Source of the DNA: JAZKDW01 sp040387375
GTDB lineage: Bacteria; Pseudomonadota; Gammaproteobacteria; Burkholderiales; Burkholderiaceae_D
DNA length: 64,000 nucleotides
Direction: 5' to 3'
NCBI GenBank assembly: GCA_040387375.1
Contig: JAZKDW010000018.1
Location: 140,869 to 204,868 of the forward strand
The notes under the pieces were generated by a model, which was not told where the DNA came from, did no database searches, and saw only the letters and a list, made by a program, of their open reading frames with translations. The translations under genes and the position numbers were made by a program. Below are positions 8,243 through 16,121 of the stretch, piece after piece; within the stretch, counting starts at the first letter, position 1, and each line of letters starts with the position of its first letter.

Positions 8243-9427
8243 TTACCGGGTTTCGGCGAACAGCTCGCGCCCGATCAGCATGCGCCGGATCTCGCTGGTG
8301 CCGGCGCCGATTTCATACAACTTGGCATCGCGCCACAGGCGTCCGGCCGGATAATCATTGATATAGCCGTTGCCGCCCAGGATCTGGATTGTTTCACCCG
8401 CCATCCAGGTCGCTTTCTCGGCCGAATACAGGATCGCGCCGGCCGCATCCTTGCGTAATGCGCGCACCGCTTCGGGGGTTTTTGCACGGTCGCATGCCTG
8501 GCCGACTGCATACACATAGGCCTTGCATGCCATCATCGTCGAATACATGTCGGCAATCTTGCCCTGCATTAGCTGGAATTCGCCGATCGGCTGGCCAAAC
8601 TGCTTGCGTTCGTGGATGTAGGGCACGGCGACATCCATGCAAGCCTGCATGATGCCGAGAGGGCCGCCGGACAATACGGTGCGTTCATAGTCGAGGCCGG
8701 ACATCAGCACATTGACGCCCTTGCCGATGCCGCCCAGGATATTTTCCGCCGGCACTTCGCAGTCGCGAAATACCAGCTCGCCGGTATGTGATCCGCGCAT
8801 GCCGAGCTTGTCGAGCTTCTGCGCAATGCTGAAGCCCTTGAAATTCTTTTCGATCAGGAACGCCGTCATCCCGCGCGGGCCGGCTTCCAGATCGCTCTTT
8901 GCGTACACTACCAGCACATCGGCATCGGGACCGTTGGTGATCCACATCTTGGTGCCGTTCAACACCCAGCGGTCGCCTTTCCAGTCGGCGCGCAGCTTCA
9001 TGTTGACCACGTCCGATCCGGCATTCGGCTCCGACATCGCCAGTGCGCCGATATAGTCGCCCGATACCAGCTTCGGCAGGTATTGCCGGCGCTGTTCATC
9101 GGTGCCGTTGCGGCGGATCTGGTTGACGCACAGGTTGGAATGCGCTCCATACGACAGGCCGACCGAAGCCGAGGCCCGCGAAATCTCTTCCATCGCAATG
9201 ATGTGCGCCAGATAACCCATCGCGGTGCCGCCGTATTCTTCATCGACAGTCACGCCGAGCACCCCGAGATCGCCCATTTTTTTCCACAGATCCATCGGAA
9301 ACTGATCGCTGCGGTCCATCTCGGCGGCGCGCGGCGCGATTTCCGCCTCTGCAAATTGCTGTACGGTTTCACGCAATGCGGCGATGTCCTCGCCGTGGTC
9401 GAACGTCAAGCCTGGTAACTGGATCAT
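8243..9427 (-). CDS. liuA: Isovaleryl-CoA dehydrogenase
   Basis: A 394-residue acyl-CoA dehydrogenase of the isovaleryl type. It converts isovaleryl-CoA to 3-methylcrotonyl-CoA, the substrate of the liuB/liuD carboxylase. The identifying feature is the catalytic glutamate at about residue 250 in 'GLDYERTVLSGGP', the unusual position used by isovaleryl-CoA dehydrogenases; the C-terminal position found in other members is replaced ('YEIGAGTSEIRRMLIGREL'). FAD-binding 'ALAMSEPNAGSDV' and 'WITNGPDADVLVVYAKS' are present. GAGG precedes the ATG at 9427. The gene follows the thioesterase by 37 bp. Confidence 0.96.
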   Translation of the reverse strand: MIQLPGLTFDHGEDIAALRETVQQFAEAEIAPRAAEMDRSDQFPMDLWKKMGDLGVLGVTVDEEYGGTAMGYLAHIIAMEEISRASASVGLSYGAHSNLCVNQIRRNGTDEQRRQYLPKLVSGDYIGALAMSEPNAGSDVVNMKLRADWKGDRWVLNGTKMWITNGPDADVLVVYAKSDLEAGPRGMTAFLIEKNFKGFSIAQKLDKLGMRGSHTGELVFRDCEVPAENILGGIGKGVNVLMSGLDYERTVLSGGPLGIMQACMDVAVPYIHERKQFGQPIGEFQLMQGKIADMYSTMMACKAYVYAVGQACDRAKTPEAVRALRKDAAGAILYSAEKATWMAGETIQILGGNGYINDYPAGRLWRDAKLYEIGAGTSEIRRMLIGRELFAETR

Positions 9428-9464
9428 AGCGGCCTCAAATGGTGGGAATCACGGGTGGCGCGAT

Positions 9465-9941
9465 TCAGGTTTTTATTGGAATGACAAACAGGGTTTGCTG
9501 CATGATGGCGCACAATTTTTCAACGCCGTTGTTCACTGTAAATATTTCGGCGCTGGCGACCACCAGGGTCTTGCCGGACTTTACTACCTTGCCGCGGCCT
9601 ATCAATGCGCTGCCGATTCCTGGCGCGACAATATTGATCTTGTATTCGGCCGTCACACATTCGTGGGTGGGCATCAGCAAGGTATTGGCCGCATAACCGC
9701 CGGCAGAATCGGCCACCGTGCCGATCACGCCGCCATGGAAAAAGCCATGCTGCTGGGTGACTGCCGCACTCATCGGCACCATGATTTCACTCTCTCCCGG
9801 AACCCCCAAGGTCAGGCGGGCACCCCATGCTGCCAGGGCGCCCTGCAGCCGGAAACTGTGCTGCGCCAGCGCGAGGACTTCGCCGGAAATGTCGGATGTT
9901 CGATCAGGTGCGTTCATTCCGGAGTAATCCATGTTTGGCAT
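9465..9941 (-). CDS. PaaI-family hotdog-fold thioesterase
   Basis: A 158-residue single hotdog domain. 'GFFHGGVIGTVADSAGGYAA' (about 66–85) is the PaaI/YbaW-type helix with the conserved HGG motif, and 'VTAEYKINIVAPG' follows as the central strand. It probably hydrolyses a CoA thioester and may release CoA from stalled intermediates. It is the first gene of the leftward liu operon, right behind the LiuR operator at 9966–9987. Internal ATGs at codons 4 and 9 are possible alternative starts, since no strong ribosome site marks the first. Confidence 0.88.
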   Translation of the reverse strand: MPNMDYSGMNAPDRTSDISGEVLALAQHSFRLQGALAAWGARLTLGVPGESEIMVPMSAAVTQQHGFFHGGVIGTVADSAGGYAANTLLMPTHECVTAEYKINIVAPGIGSALIGRGKVVKSGKTLVVASAEIFTVNNGVEKLCAIMQQTLFVIPIKT

Positions 9942-9965
9942 TGCGAGTGAAAATGATACCCTTAA

Positions 9966-9987
9966 TTGACGTTTACGTAAACGTAAA
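9966..9987. promoter_or_regulatory. LiuR operator in front of the thioesterase–liuA operon
   Basis: Near-palindrome containing the perfect 16-bp palindrome ACGTTTACGTAAACGT (9969–9984). Its left 16-mer TTGACGTTTACGTAAA differs by one base from the reverse complement of the site at 10524–10539. It sits 25 bp upstream of the thioesterase start. MerR-family regulators bind such dyads between widely spaced promoter elements. Assignment to LiuR follows from the site pair flanking liuR and is inference. Confidence 0.8.
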
Positions 9988-10020
9988 GTAAATCACCTTC
10001 AGGATCTTTGGGGAATTTCT

Positions 10021-10464
10021 TCACGGCGCCTTTTTAGCCCGGCTTGCCGCCGCCTTTTTGGCAGCAGGCCCGGCTTTTTCCGACTTGCTGTTTTCCAGCA
10101 TGCGCTTGCACTGCGTTTCGTGCGCTGAAATCTCGGCAAGCGTCACTTCCAGGTCTTCGCGCTGCTGCTCGAGGGTTTCGCGGTGTTGCGCCAGCACGAC
10201 CAGGAAGCGGTTGAGCTGCGCGACTGAATCCTTCGGCGACTCATACATCGCCACCAGTCCCTTGATTTCCGACAGCGTCAGGCCGAGCCGCTTGCCGCGC
10301 AAGGTCAGCTTGAGGCGGATACGCTCGCGCGCCGAATAAACGCGCGTGCGGCCGCCGACGCCTTCCCGTTTGGGGCTGATCAAACCCTGATCTTCATAAA
10401 AACGAATCGCGCGCGGCGTGATATCAAATTCCTGCGCCAGTTCGGTGATGGTATAAGTCGGCAT
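10021..10464 (-). CDS. liuR: MerR-family regulator of leucine/isovalerate degradation
   Basis: A 147-residue MerR-type regulator. Residues 1–70 form the winged helix ('YTITELAQEFDITPRAIRFYEDQGLI'), followed by a long dimerisation helix about 75–125 and a lysine/alanine-rich tail. It lacks the metal-binding cysteines of MerR proper, in line with LiuR, which responds to branched-chain acyl-CoA intermediates. It is transcribed in the same direction as the liu operon but is separated from it by a promoter region with its own operator (9966–9987). A second matching operator lies upstream of liuR itself (10524–10539), suggesting autoregulation. Confidence 0.92.
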   Translation of the reverse strand: MPTYTITELAQEFDITPRAIRFYEDQGLISPKREGVGGRTRVYSARERIRLKLTLRGKRLGLTLSEIKGLVAMYESPKDSVAQLNRFLVVLAQHRETLEQQREDLEVTLAEISAHETQCKRMLENSKSEKAGPAAKKAAASRAKKAP

Positions 10465-10523
10465 AGTGGGTGCTGAACAGCGATTGGGGTTTTTGATTAG
10501 AATGGATGACTGTTGTTTTACAG

Positions 10524-10539
10524 TTTACGTTAACGTCAA
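10524..10539. promoter_or_regulatory. LiuR operator in the liuR / metallo-hydrolase intergenic region
   Basis: TTTACGTTAACGTCAA; its reverse complement TTGACGTTAACGTAAA matches the 16-mer at 9966–9981 in 15 of 16 positions and contains the palindrome ACGTTAACGT. It lies 60 bp upstream of the liuR start and 70 bp upstream of the divergent hydrolase start, so one bound dimer could control both. Confidence 0.78.
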
Positions 10540-10608
10540 TCATATTGTAGGCGCGACTTGGCCAAATGTGAACCCGAAAATTTGCAGCAGCATTCACTGA
10601 AACGCGCG

Positions 10609-11685
10609 ATGAATTCACTTGAATCCCAACTCGATTATCCGTTCGGCGACACCTTGCCTGGCACCGCCGCCCTGATCGAAGCCGCGCCGGGCCTGTTCTG
10701 GCTGCGCATGGTATTGCCCTTCGCGCTGAACCATATCAACCTGTGGCTGCTGGAGGATGAGATCGACACCGACGCCGGCCGGGTGCGCGGCTGGACGGTG
10801 ATCGATTGCGGCATCGCCGATGACCTGACCCGCGCCACCTGGGAAACCATCTTTGCCAGCCGATTGCGCGGCCTGCCGATCGTGCGGGTACTGGTCACGC
10901 ATTGTCATCCTGATCATGTCGGACTGGCTGACTGGCTTTGCCGGCGCTGGAAAGCGCCCTTGACCATGACGACCGGCGAGTATGGGTTTGCCCGCATGAT
11001 GTCGGCCGCGCTGCCCGGCACCGACGGCACGTCGATGCTGCCGCACTTTCAGCGCCATGGGCTGGTCGACCAGGACATCCTGGAACAACTGCAGCTGCGC
11101 AAAGGCACTTTCCGCTCGCTGGTGCCGGAGGTGCCGGAGGCTTACATCCGCCTGCAGGATCAGCAGCTGGTCAGGATCGGCGCGCACGACTGGCGCATCA
11201 TTACCGGCTTCGGCCATGCGCCGGAACATGCGGCGCTGTACTGTGCGGCGTTGAAAGTGCTGATTTCCGGCGACATGGTATTGCCGCGCATCTCGACCAA
11301 TGTATCGGTATTCGCGGTGGAACCCGAAGCCAACCCGGTCCAGCAATACCTGGATTCATTGCTGAAGTTCAGCGATCTGCCCGCCGACACGCTGGTTCTG
11401 CCCTCGCATGGAAGACCGTTTCGCGGCCTGCATGTGCGCATCGCCCAATTGTTCGATCATCACGCGGCGCAGCTGGCTTGCGTTACCGAGGCGTGCACCG
11501 GCCTGCAATCGGCGGCCGACATCGTTCCAGTCATGTTTCCGCGCGCGCTAGATGCGCATCAAATCACTTTTGCAATGGGCGAGGCGCTGGCGCATTTGCA
11601 CAAGCTCTGGTTCGATGGGGTGCTGCGGCGCGAGTCGGGAGCCGATGGCATTGTCCGCTTCGAACGCATTGAACCAGGGGCTTGA
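10609..11685 (+). CDS. MBL-fold metallo-hydrolase (LACTB2-like)
   Basis: A 358-residue metallo-beta-lactamase-fold hydrolase. The metal site is the HxHxDH motif H98-C-H100-P-D102-H103 in 'VLVTHCHPDHVG', with further ligands expected in 'GFGHAPEHAALY' and 'LISGDMVLPRIS'. A C-terminal winged-helix-like tail resembles the LACTB2/glyoxalase-II-like branch. I choose the ATG at 10609; an in-frame TTG at 10558 is possible. It is divergent from liuR and shares its operator region, so it may hydrolyse a thioester or lactone from branched-chain catabolism. That role is inferred from context only. Confidence 0.88.
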   Translation: MNSLESQLDYPFGDTLPGTAALIEAAPGLFWLRMVLPFALNHINLWLLEDEIDTDAGRVRGWTVIDCGIADDLTRATWETIFASRLRGLPIVRVLVTHCHPDHVGLADWLCRRWKAPLTMTTGEYGFARMMSAALPGTDGTSMLPHFQRHGLVDQDILEQLQLRKGTFRSLVPEVPEAYIRLQDQQLVRIGAHDWRIITGFGHAPEHAALYCAALKVLISGDMVLPRISTNVSVFAVEPEANPVQQYLDSLLKFSDLPADTLVLPSHGRPFRGLHVRIAQLFDHHAAQLACVTEACTGLQSAADIVPVMFPRALDAHQITFAMGEALAHLHKLWFDGVLRRESGADGIVRFERIEPGA

Positions 11686-12156
11686 TCAATAGGCTGCGTG
11701 CTGGTCGGCCACGAATTTGAGCAAGGTATCGGCACCGATCGGCTTGACCATATGATGATCAAACCCGGCCGCAATGGCGCGGCTGCGGTCGTTCGACATG
11801 CCGTATCCGGTCAATGCCGCCAGGATGACCTTGCGGCCGGTTGCGGCCTGGCGCAACGCCGGCGCCAGCTGGTAACCATCCATCCCCGGCAGCCCGATGT
11901 CCGACAGGATCAGGTGCGGCTTGAATTCGGTGGCTTGCGCAAGGCCTTCGATGCCGTTGGCGGCGGTTCGTACGTCATACCCGAAAAGTTGCAGCAAATC
12001 GCACATGGAGCCGCTTGCATCGGCATTGTCGTCGATTAAAAGTATTCGGAAATCCTGGTTTGCCGGTGACGCAGCAGTATTGATATCTACTCCCATTTTA
12101 TGTCGCGAAACTCCTGCCAAGTCGACGAAAATTTCAATCTGTTCATTTTCCGACAT
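11686..12156 (-). CDS. Stand-alone response regulator receiver
   Basis: A 156-residue CheY-like receiver with no output domain. 'FRILLIDDNADASGSMCDLL' gives the acidic pair, 'LILSDIGLPGMDGYQL' the phospho-acceptor aspartate, 'ILAALTGYG' the switch threonine and 'HHMVKPIG' the conserved lysine. About 30 unmatched residues precede the domain. The start is uncertain: an ATG at 12156 (MSENEQ) is used here, while an ATG at 12096 is also possible and the longer frame needs a TTG. It lies 83 bp downstream of the kinase gene on the same strand and may take phosphate from it. Confidence 0.88.
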   Translation of the reverse strand: MSENEQIEIFVDLAGVSRHKMGVDINTAASPANQDFRILLIDDNADASGSMCDLLQLFGYDVRTAANGIEGLAQATEFKPHLILSDIGLPGMDGYQLAPALRQAATGRKVILAALTGYGMSNDRSRAIAAGFDHHMVKPIGADTLLKFVADQHAAY

Positions 12157-12239
12157 TATTATAGATTGAGAGAGACCAGCAGCAGAAGTCAATTATTTCC
12201 CACTTCTTCACACACTGGAAGCAGCTCTGCCCGTGAAAA

Positions 12240-13019
12240 TCATGGCGTTGCCAAGGGCAAGGCGATGGTGATCGAGGTGCCGCATGGATTGTTTACCTGG
12301 ACGCTGGCCGTGCCGCCGAGGAAAATCGCTCGTTCCTGCAGTGCACGCAACCCGTAGCTGGCCGGCGCGTTTATGCATTCCGGTGCGATGCCTATGCCAT
12401 TGTCACGCACGGTCAGCGCGACCCGGTCTTCATCGACATCCAGTATTACCTCAACTTCGGTGGCTCTTGCGTGCTTGCGCACATTGTTCAGGGCTTCCTG
12501 CAACATGCGATAAATGGTGAGTTCAAGCCGGTTACTGATAAAAACATCGTCATCCGGCAAACTCCGCCTGCAAAGGATGCCGGATTTTTCACTAAAAGCA
12601 TCAAGGTGCTCATTGATCGCCGCCTTGATGCCGAACAGGTCGAGCATCGCCGGACGCAAATCAGCCTGGATTCTGCGCGTCAGGGCCGCCATGGACCCAA
12701 CCAGGATCCGCATCCGTTGCATGCGGTCGCCCCATTGCGCATCGTCGGGATAGAGTGCACATGCGGCTTCCAGATGCAGACTGAGAGATGTCAATGATGC
12801 ACCCATCTCATCGTGAAGTTCCTTGGCGATTGTGCGCTTTTCTTCTTCATGCACCGCTTCCTGATAATTCGCAAGCTTGCGCAAGCCGGCGGTACGATTG
12901 ATCACGCTTTCTTCCATTTGCACCGCGCGCGCCTCGATAGCAACCCTTGTCTGCCTTCTTTTCGCAATGCCGCTCTTGATCATGAGCAGCATCAGCATGG
13001 CCTTGATGAATTTCAACAT
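12240..13019 (-). CDS. NarL-type sensor histidine kinase lacking an obvious sensor domain
   Basis: A 259-residue kinase of the HisKA_3/HATPase_c class. The phospho-accepting histidine lies in 'EEKRTIAKELHDEMGASL' at about residue 69, and the ATP-binding part shows the N-box 'MLQEALNNVRKHARA' and G1 'VRDNGIGIAPE' with G2 'GLRALQERAIFLGG'. The N-terminus has one short hydrophobic stretch ('AMLMLLMIKSGIA') and then a helical linker, so it has no recognisable periplasmic or PAS sensor. It may be cytoplasmic or weakly membrane-anchored. The LuxR-type regulator at 15233 is its likely partner, since HisKA_3 kinases pair with that class. Confidence 0.93.
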   Translation of the reverse strand: MLKFIKAMLMLLMIKSGIAKRRQTRVAIEARAVQMEESVINRTAGLRKLANYQEAVHEEEKRTIAKELHDEMGASLTSLSLHLEAACALYPDDAQWGDRMQRMRILVGSMAALTRRIQADLRPAMLDLFGIKAAINEHLDAFSEKSGILCRRSLPDDDVFISNRLELTIYRMLQEALNNVRKHARATEVEVILDVDEDRVALTVRDNGIGIAPECINAPASYGLRALQERAIFLGGTASVQVNNPCGTSITIALPLATP

Positions 13020-13115
13020 GAATGGAACCGCTTTATTACTGCTTTTCGGGTAGCGAGCAGGGCAGCAGGGGGCTGCGCCCCGACGTGCCGCCTGGCGCCA
13101 GGCATCGGCGGTGGC

Positions 13116-13592
13116 TCAATGCGCTTGTGCACCGACACTCAGTCGGGTCAACAAGGTGTGCAACTGGGAAAATTCGGCGGTCTTGTCGAAAAAGTATTGA
13201 ACGCCATACTGCTCGCAGATACGCCGGTAGGTTTTGCTGACGTGGTTGCTGAAGACGATTTTCACTGCTTTCGATTCGATCGGCCTGGCGGCGAGTGTAC
13301 GCAGCAGGTTGATGCCGTTACCTTGCTTTAACTGTATGTCGAGAATGAGGACGTCGTAGGAATTCGCATTGAGCAAGTCCAACGCATCACTTTCGGTCTC
13401 TGCCACACCCGCGAGTTCCAGACCCGGGATGCCCGCCAAATTTTCCTTGATCACTTCGCTGATGATTCTGGAGTCCTCCACCAGCAATACACGCATGGCC
13501 GAACTATCGCTTTCATCCACCGACGGTCTGCTGTGCCTGCCGCCATCCAGATGGCTGTTGCGACTATTCTGCATGTTCTGATAATTTTTCAT
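13116..13592 (-). CDS. Response regulator receiver protein with short N-terminal tail
   Basis: A 158-residue protein made of a polar tail of about 32 residues followed by a complete receiver: 'MRVLLVEDSRIISEVIKENL' (acidic pocket), 'DVLILDIQLKQGNGINLL' (acceptor aspartate), 'KIVFSNHVSK' (switch serine) and 'VQYFFDKTAEF' (lysine). No DNA-binding or enzymatic output follows. The start at 13592 (MKNYQN) is the most plausible ATG; the frame stays open further upstream. It lies just before the kinase gene in the same direction and probably belongs to the same phosphorelay. Confidence 0.87.
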   Translation of the reverse strand: MKNYQNMQNSRNSHLDGGRHSRPSVDESDSSAMRVLLVEDSRIISEVIKENLAGIPGLELAGVAETESDALDLLNANSYDVLILDIQLKQGNGINLLRTLAARPIESKAVKIVFSNHVSKTYRRICEQYGVQYFFDKTAEFSQLHTLLTRLSVGAQAH

Positions 13593-13705
13593 GTAAATCC
13601 GGGTTTGGCGATGCATCCGCGGCAGACAGGATGCAGCCAGATCAATCGACGCTGCGTGTGGCTGGCTGCCGAACGCCGCGCCTGTACCACTACAGCAGCT
13701 GCCAC

Positions 13706-14158
13706 TCAAGCCTTATTGGCATATTGGTCGCGCAAACTCTTGACCATATCGTGATTTTTCAACACGCCCTGGTACTGACGCTCAACCACATTGCGTATTT
13801 CCGGCGGCAAGTCTTTGTCGAGCGCATTACGGTAGCTGCTTACGGCAACATCTTCGCCACGCTCGCACTCATTCAGAATCGCTTCATCGTCCTTGCCGAG
13901 GACTGCGCTTTTAATATCAACCCACCTGCGATGAAGCGCCGCGCTGACGCTACTGGTCGTCTCGGGATTGCCACCCCTTGCGCGCACCAGGGTTTGCAAT
14001 TCTTCGGCGGCCTGCGCACATTTTTGGGCACGGTCGGTAAAGATGCTCTTGAGTTTTGCATCGCTTGCATCGTCAGCGCAGGTACGAAAGCCTTCCTGGC
14101 CGTCCTTGCAGGTCTCAATCAGGTCGTTCAAAGTTGAAATTACATCGTCGTTATCCAT
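13706..14158 (-). CDS. PA2169-like four-helix-bundle protein (DUF2383)
   Basis: A 150-residue, largely helical protein starting 'MDNDDVISTLNDLIETCKDGQEGFRTCADD' and ending 'QYQGVLKNHDMVKSLRDQYA', the pattern of the PA2169/DUF2383 ferritin-like helix-bundle family. No catalytic or metal-binding set is assured. Such proteins appear in stress and biofilm-related gene sets. It lies 113 bp upstream of the receiver gene and 56 bp downstream of the next small gene, all leftward. Confidence 0.85.
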   Translation of the reverse strand: MDNDDVISTLNDLIETCKDGQEGFRTCADDASDAKLKSIFTDRAQKCAQAAEELQTLVRARGGNPETTSSVSAALHRRWVDIKSAVLGKDDEAILNECERGEDVAVSSYRNALDKDLPPEIRNVVERQYQGVLKNHDMVKSLRDQYANKA

Positions 14159-14214
14159 GTTCTATCCTTGAGTAAAATGGTTTACAGCCTTGCCACAGGC
14201 CAGAAATTGCGGTC

Positions 14215-14616
14215 TCAACCCAGGTTGGATGCCGTCCCATGCTGCTCGAAATAGCTGCGCGCCTTACGCAAGGGCCGTTGTGCAACACGAGGCCTGTCAG
14301 TTGTCGCAACAGATGGCACAGCGGGATCTGTGCGGCCTTGCTTATGCTTTTCATGCAAAAATGCGCGAAGAACAAAACCTGTAATGCTTCCGAATACAAG
14401 GGCAACGGCACCGCGCTGGTTGGATGACCCGGAGATACGGGCTGTTCGTCCCGCGCCAATAGAGGCCGTTTGCGATTGACGCTTGCTGTCGCGTTTTGTG
14501 TAACCCGCCGTATGCAAAGGCTCGCCCCTGTATGCGGATCGTGCACTCAATGCCAGTAAATCCTTATTCATCCTTTTTGTGCTTCCCACTTTCAGCTCCT
14601 TCAACTTGACTGACAT
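14215..14616 (-). CDS. Hypothetical basic protein with one membrane segment
   Basis: A 133-residue basic protein that I do not recognise with confidence. The first 65 residues are rich in Arg, Ser and Thr, a single hydrophobic segment 'GAVALVFGSITGFVLRAFL' lies at about 69–87, and a basic tail follows. This layout recalls DUF883/ElaB-like inner-membrane stress proteins, but the match is weak. An AAGG lies eight bases before the ATG at 14616. It sits between the CsbD-like and PA2169-like genes, which favours a stress role. Confidence 0.55.
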   Translation of the reverse strand: MSVKLKELKVGSTKRMNKDLLALSARSAYRGEPLHTAGYTKRDSKRQSQTASIGAGRTARISGSSNQRGAVALVFGSITGFVLRAFLHEKHKQGRTDPAVPSVATTDRPRVAQRPLRKARSYFEQHGTASNLG

Positions 14617-14642
14617 TTCTGTTGCCTTGCATTCCGCGCTCG

Positions 14643-14876
14643 TTATGGCTGGGACAACTGCGCTGGTAGCGGGCGGTTCTCAGGCTTGTTATCCTGTTGT
14701 TTTGTGCAACGCTTGATAAGTTGCTGCGCGTCACCTATTGCATATCTGGCGCGACCGGCGATTTGTTTTTGATAACCAGCAGTCTGCAAGTTACGATTCC
14801 CGGTTATCCTTCCAACGTGTTCCCCGAGTTTGCCCATCAGGTAAATTGCACCGCCGCTCAGTTGGCATGTATTCAT
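14643..14876 (-). CDS. CsbD-like stress protein (divergent)
   Basis: A 77-residue protein with the CsbD pattern of glycine-spaced short helices: 'GKLGEHVGRITGNRNLQTAG' followed by 'GRARYAIGDAQQLIKRC'. CsbD proteins are small, hydrophilic and induced by general stress; their molecular role is not known. A good AGGAG lies eight bases upstream of the ATG. It is the first gene of the leftward stress cluster. The sequence is more divergent than typical CsbD, so the call is moderate. Confidence 0.7.
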   Translation of the reverse strand: MNTCQLSGGAIYLMGKLGEHVGRITGNRNLQTAGYQKQIAGRARYAIGDAQQLIKRCTKQQDNKPENRPLPAQLSQP

Positions 14877-15232
14877 TTTTAATGCTCCTAATCGAGTACA
14901 TCATCTACACAATCGGTCTTGAGCGACACGCTGGTCAGAACCTTGCTGTCCTTGATAAGAATCGTAGCATCGTAATATTTGCTTACATATAGGACAGCGC
15001 CTGATAGTCCTGTAGGAATCGATGAAGAATGGCGCCCGGCAGGCTTGTGCAGATAGAATTGGAAAAATTGTTTATCGCACTTTGCTTCGGAAAAAAACTC
15101 ATCAAACGGCCTGAAACCGCTACAATCGATTCCGCAGAGCCTGCTCGTGTATGGATAACTGCAGGCTTCGCAAAACATTCAAGACAAGCGTGCGCTTTTG
15201 AATGGCTATTCAATCGGTAGCCATAAAACATT
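14877..15232. other. Intergenic region between divergent stress and regulator genes
   Basis: This stretch of 356 bp separates the leftward CsbD-like gene from the rightward LuxR-type regulator and must hold both promoters. I see no convincing conserved gene, no clear -35/-10 pair and no strong dyad. Open frames here (for example 14888–15178 leftward) have unnatural composition and no ribosome site. Confidence 0.5.
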
Positions 15233-15868
15233 ATGATAAAAATTCTGGTTGTCGACGATCATGCGGTAGTACGGGCAGGAGTCCAGTACTTCATTGCGGA
15301 CATCCCGGGAATGGAGATTGCCGGCGAAGCGGCCACGGCGGAAGAAGCAATTCGCCTGATCCGTTCCAAGGAATGGGATATCGTCCTTCTTGATATCGCG
15401 ATGCCGGACAAGAGCGGCGTGGAAGTGCTCAAGCAAATCAAGCGCGAGAAACCGGAACTGCCGGTTCTCATGCTGAGCATGCATCCGGAAAGCAGGTATG
15501 CGGTCCAGATCCTGCGCAGCGGCGCCAGCGGTTATGTGCAGAAAGAAGCGCTCGCAACCGAACTGGTCAACGCGATCCACACCATCTTGCGCGGCCACAA
15601 GTACATCAGCCCGGCAGTCGCGGAGTTGCTTACGGCGGATCCCGCCTCGGCAGACGGGGATAAACCGCTGCACGAAACCCTGTCCGCGCGTGAATTCCAG
15701 ATTTTTTTCAAGCTGGGCCAGGGTGACGGCGTCACCAAGATTGCCGATGAATTGTGCCTGAGCGTGAAAACCGTCAGCACCTATCGTTCACGCGTGCTTG
15801 AAAAAATGAACATGTCGAACAATGCTGACATCATCTATTACGCGATCAAGCAAAATCTGATCGACTGA
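15233..15868 (+). CDS. LuxR/NarL-type two-component response regulator
   Basis: A 211-residue regulator with an N-terminal receiver ('ILVVDDHAVVRAGVQYF', acceptor aspartate in 'DIVLLDIAMPDKSGVEVL', switch serine in 'VLMLSMHPE', lysine in 'GYVQKEA') and a C-terminal LuxR helix-turn-helix ('LSAREFQIFFKLGQGDGVTKIA' then 'LSVKTVSTYRSRVLEKM'). It binds DNA as a dimer after phosphorylation. The natural partner in this locus is the HisKA_3 kinase at 12240–13019. No strong Shine–Dalgarno sequence precedes the ATG. Confidence 0.94.
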   Translation: MIKILVVDDHAVVRAGVQYFIADIPGMEIAGEAATAEEAIRLIRSKEWDIVLLDIAMPDKSGVEVLKQIKREKPELPVLMLSMHPESRYAVQILRSGASGYVQKEALATELVNAIHTILRGHKYISPAVAELLTADPASADGDKPLHETLSAREFQIFFKLGQGDGVTKIADELCLSVKTVSTYRSRVLEKMNMSNNADIIYYAIKQNLID

Positions 15869-16121
15869 CCTGGCGGATCTTCCGCATACGGTCTTCCTGT
15901 TCCAACATCATTCGTCGCAGTCCTGCCTGATCCGGGTCACGCCTGGTTACCTCAGTGCACCCTTGCTTGTTAAATTCGCATCGCCGGATTTGGATGGCGG
16001 ACTGCTTCCCGTGTCAGTGCATTCCCACAAACGAATAGGGAAAGCGCTGATGCTGCAAATTTATACGCTGTGTAATGATCCTCTCAACAAAACGCCGCAT
16101 GTAATTGCCAGGGAGAAAATC

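Noticed and set aside
14888..15178. Leftward 96-residue open frame upstream of the CsbD-like gene
   Set aside because: Unnatural composition, no ribosome site and no family resemblance; it lies in a divergent promoter region.
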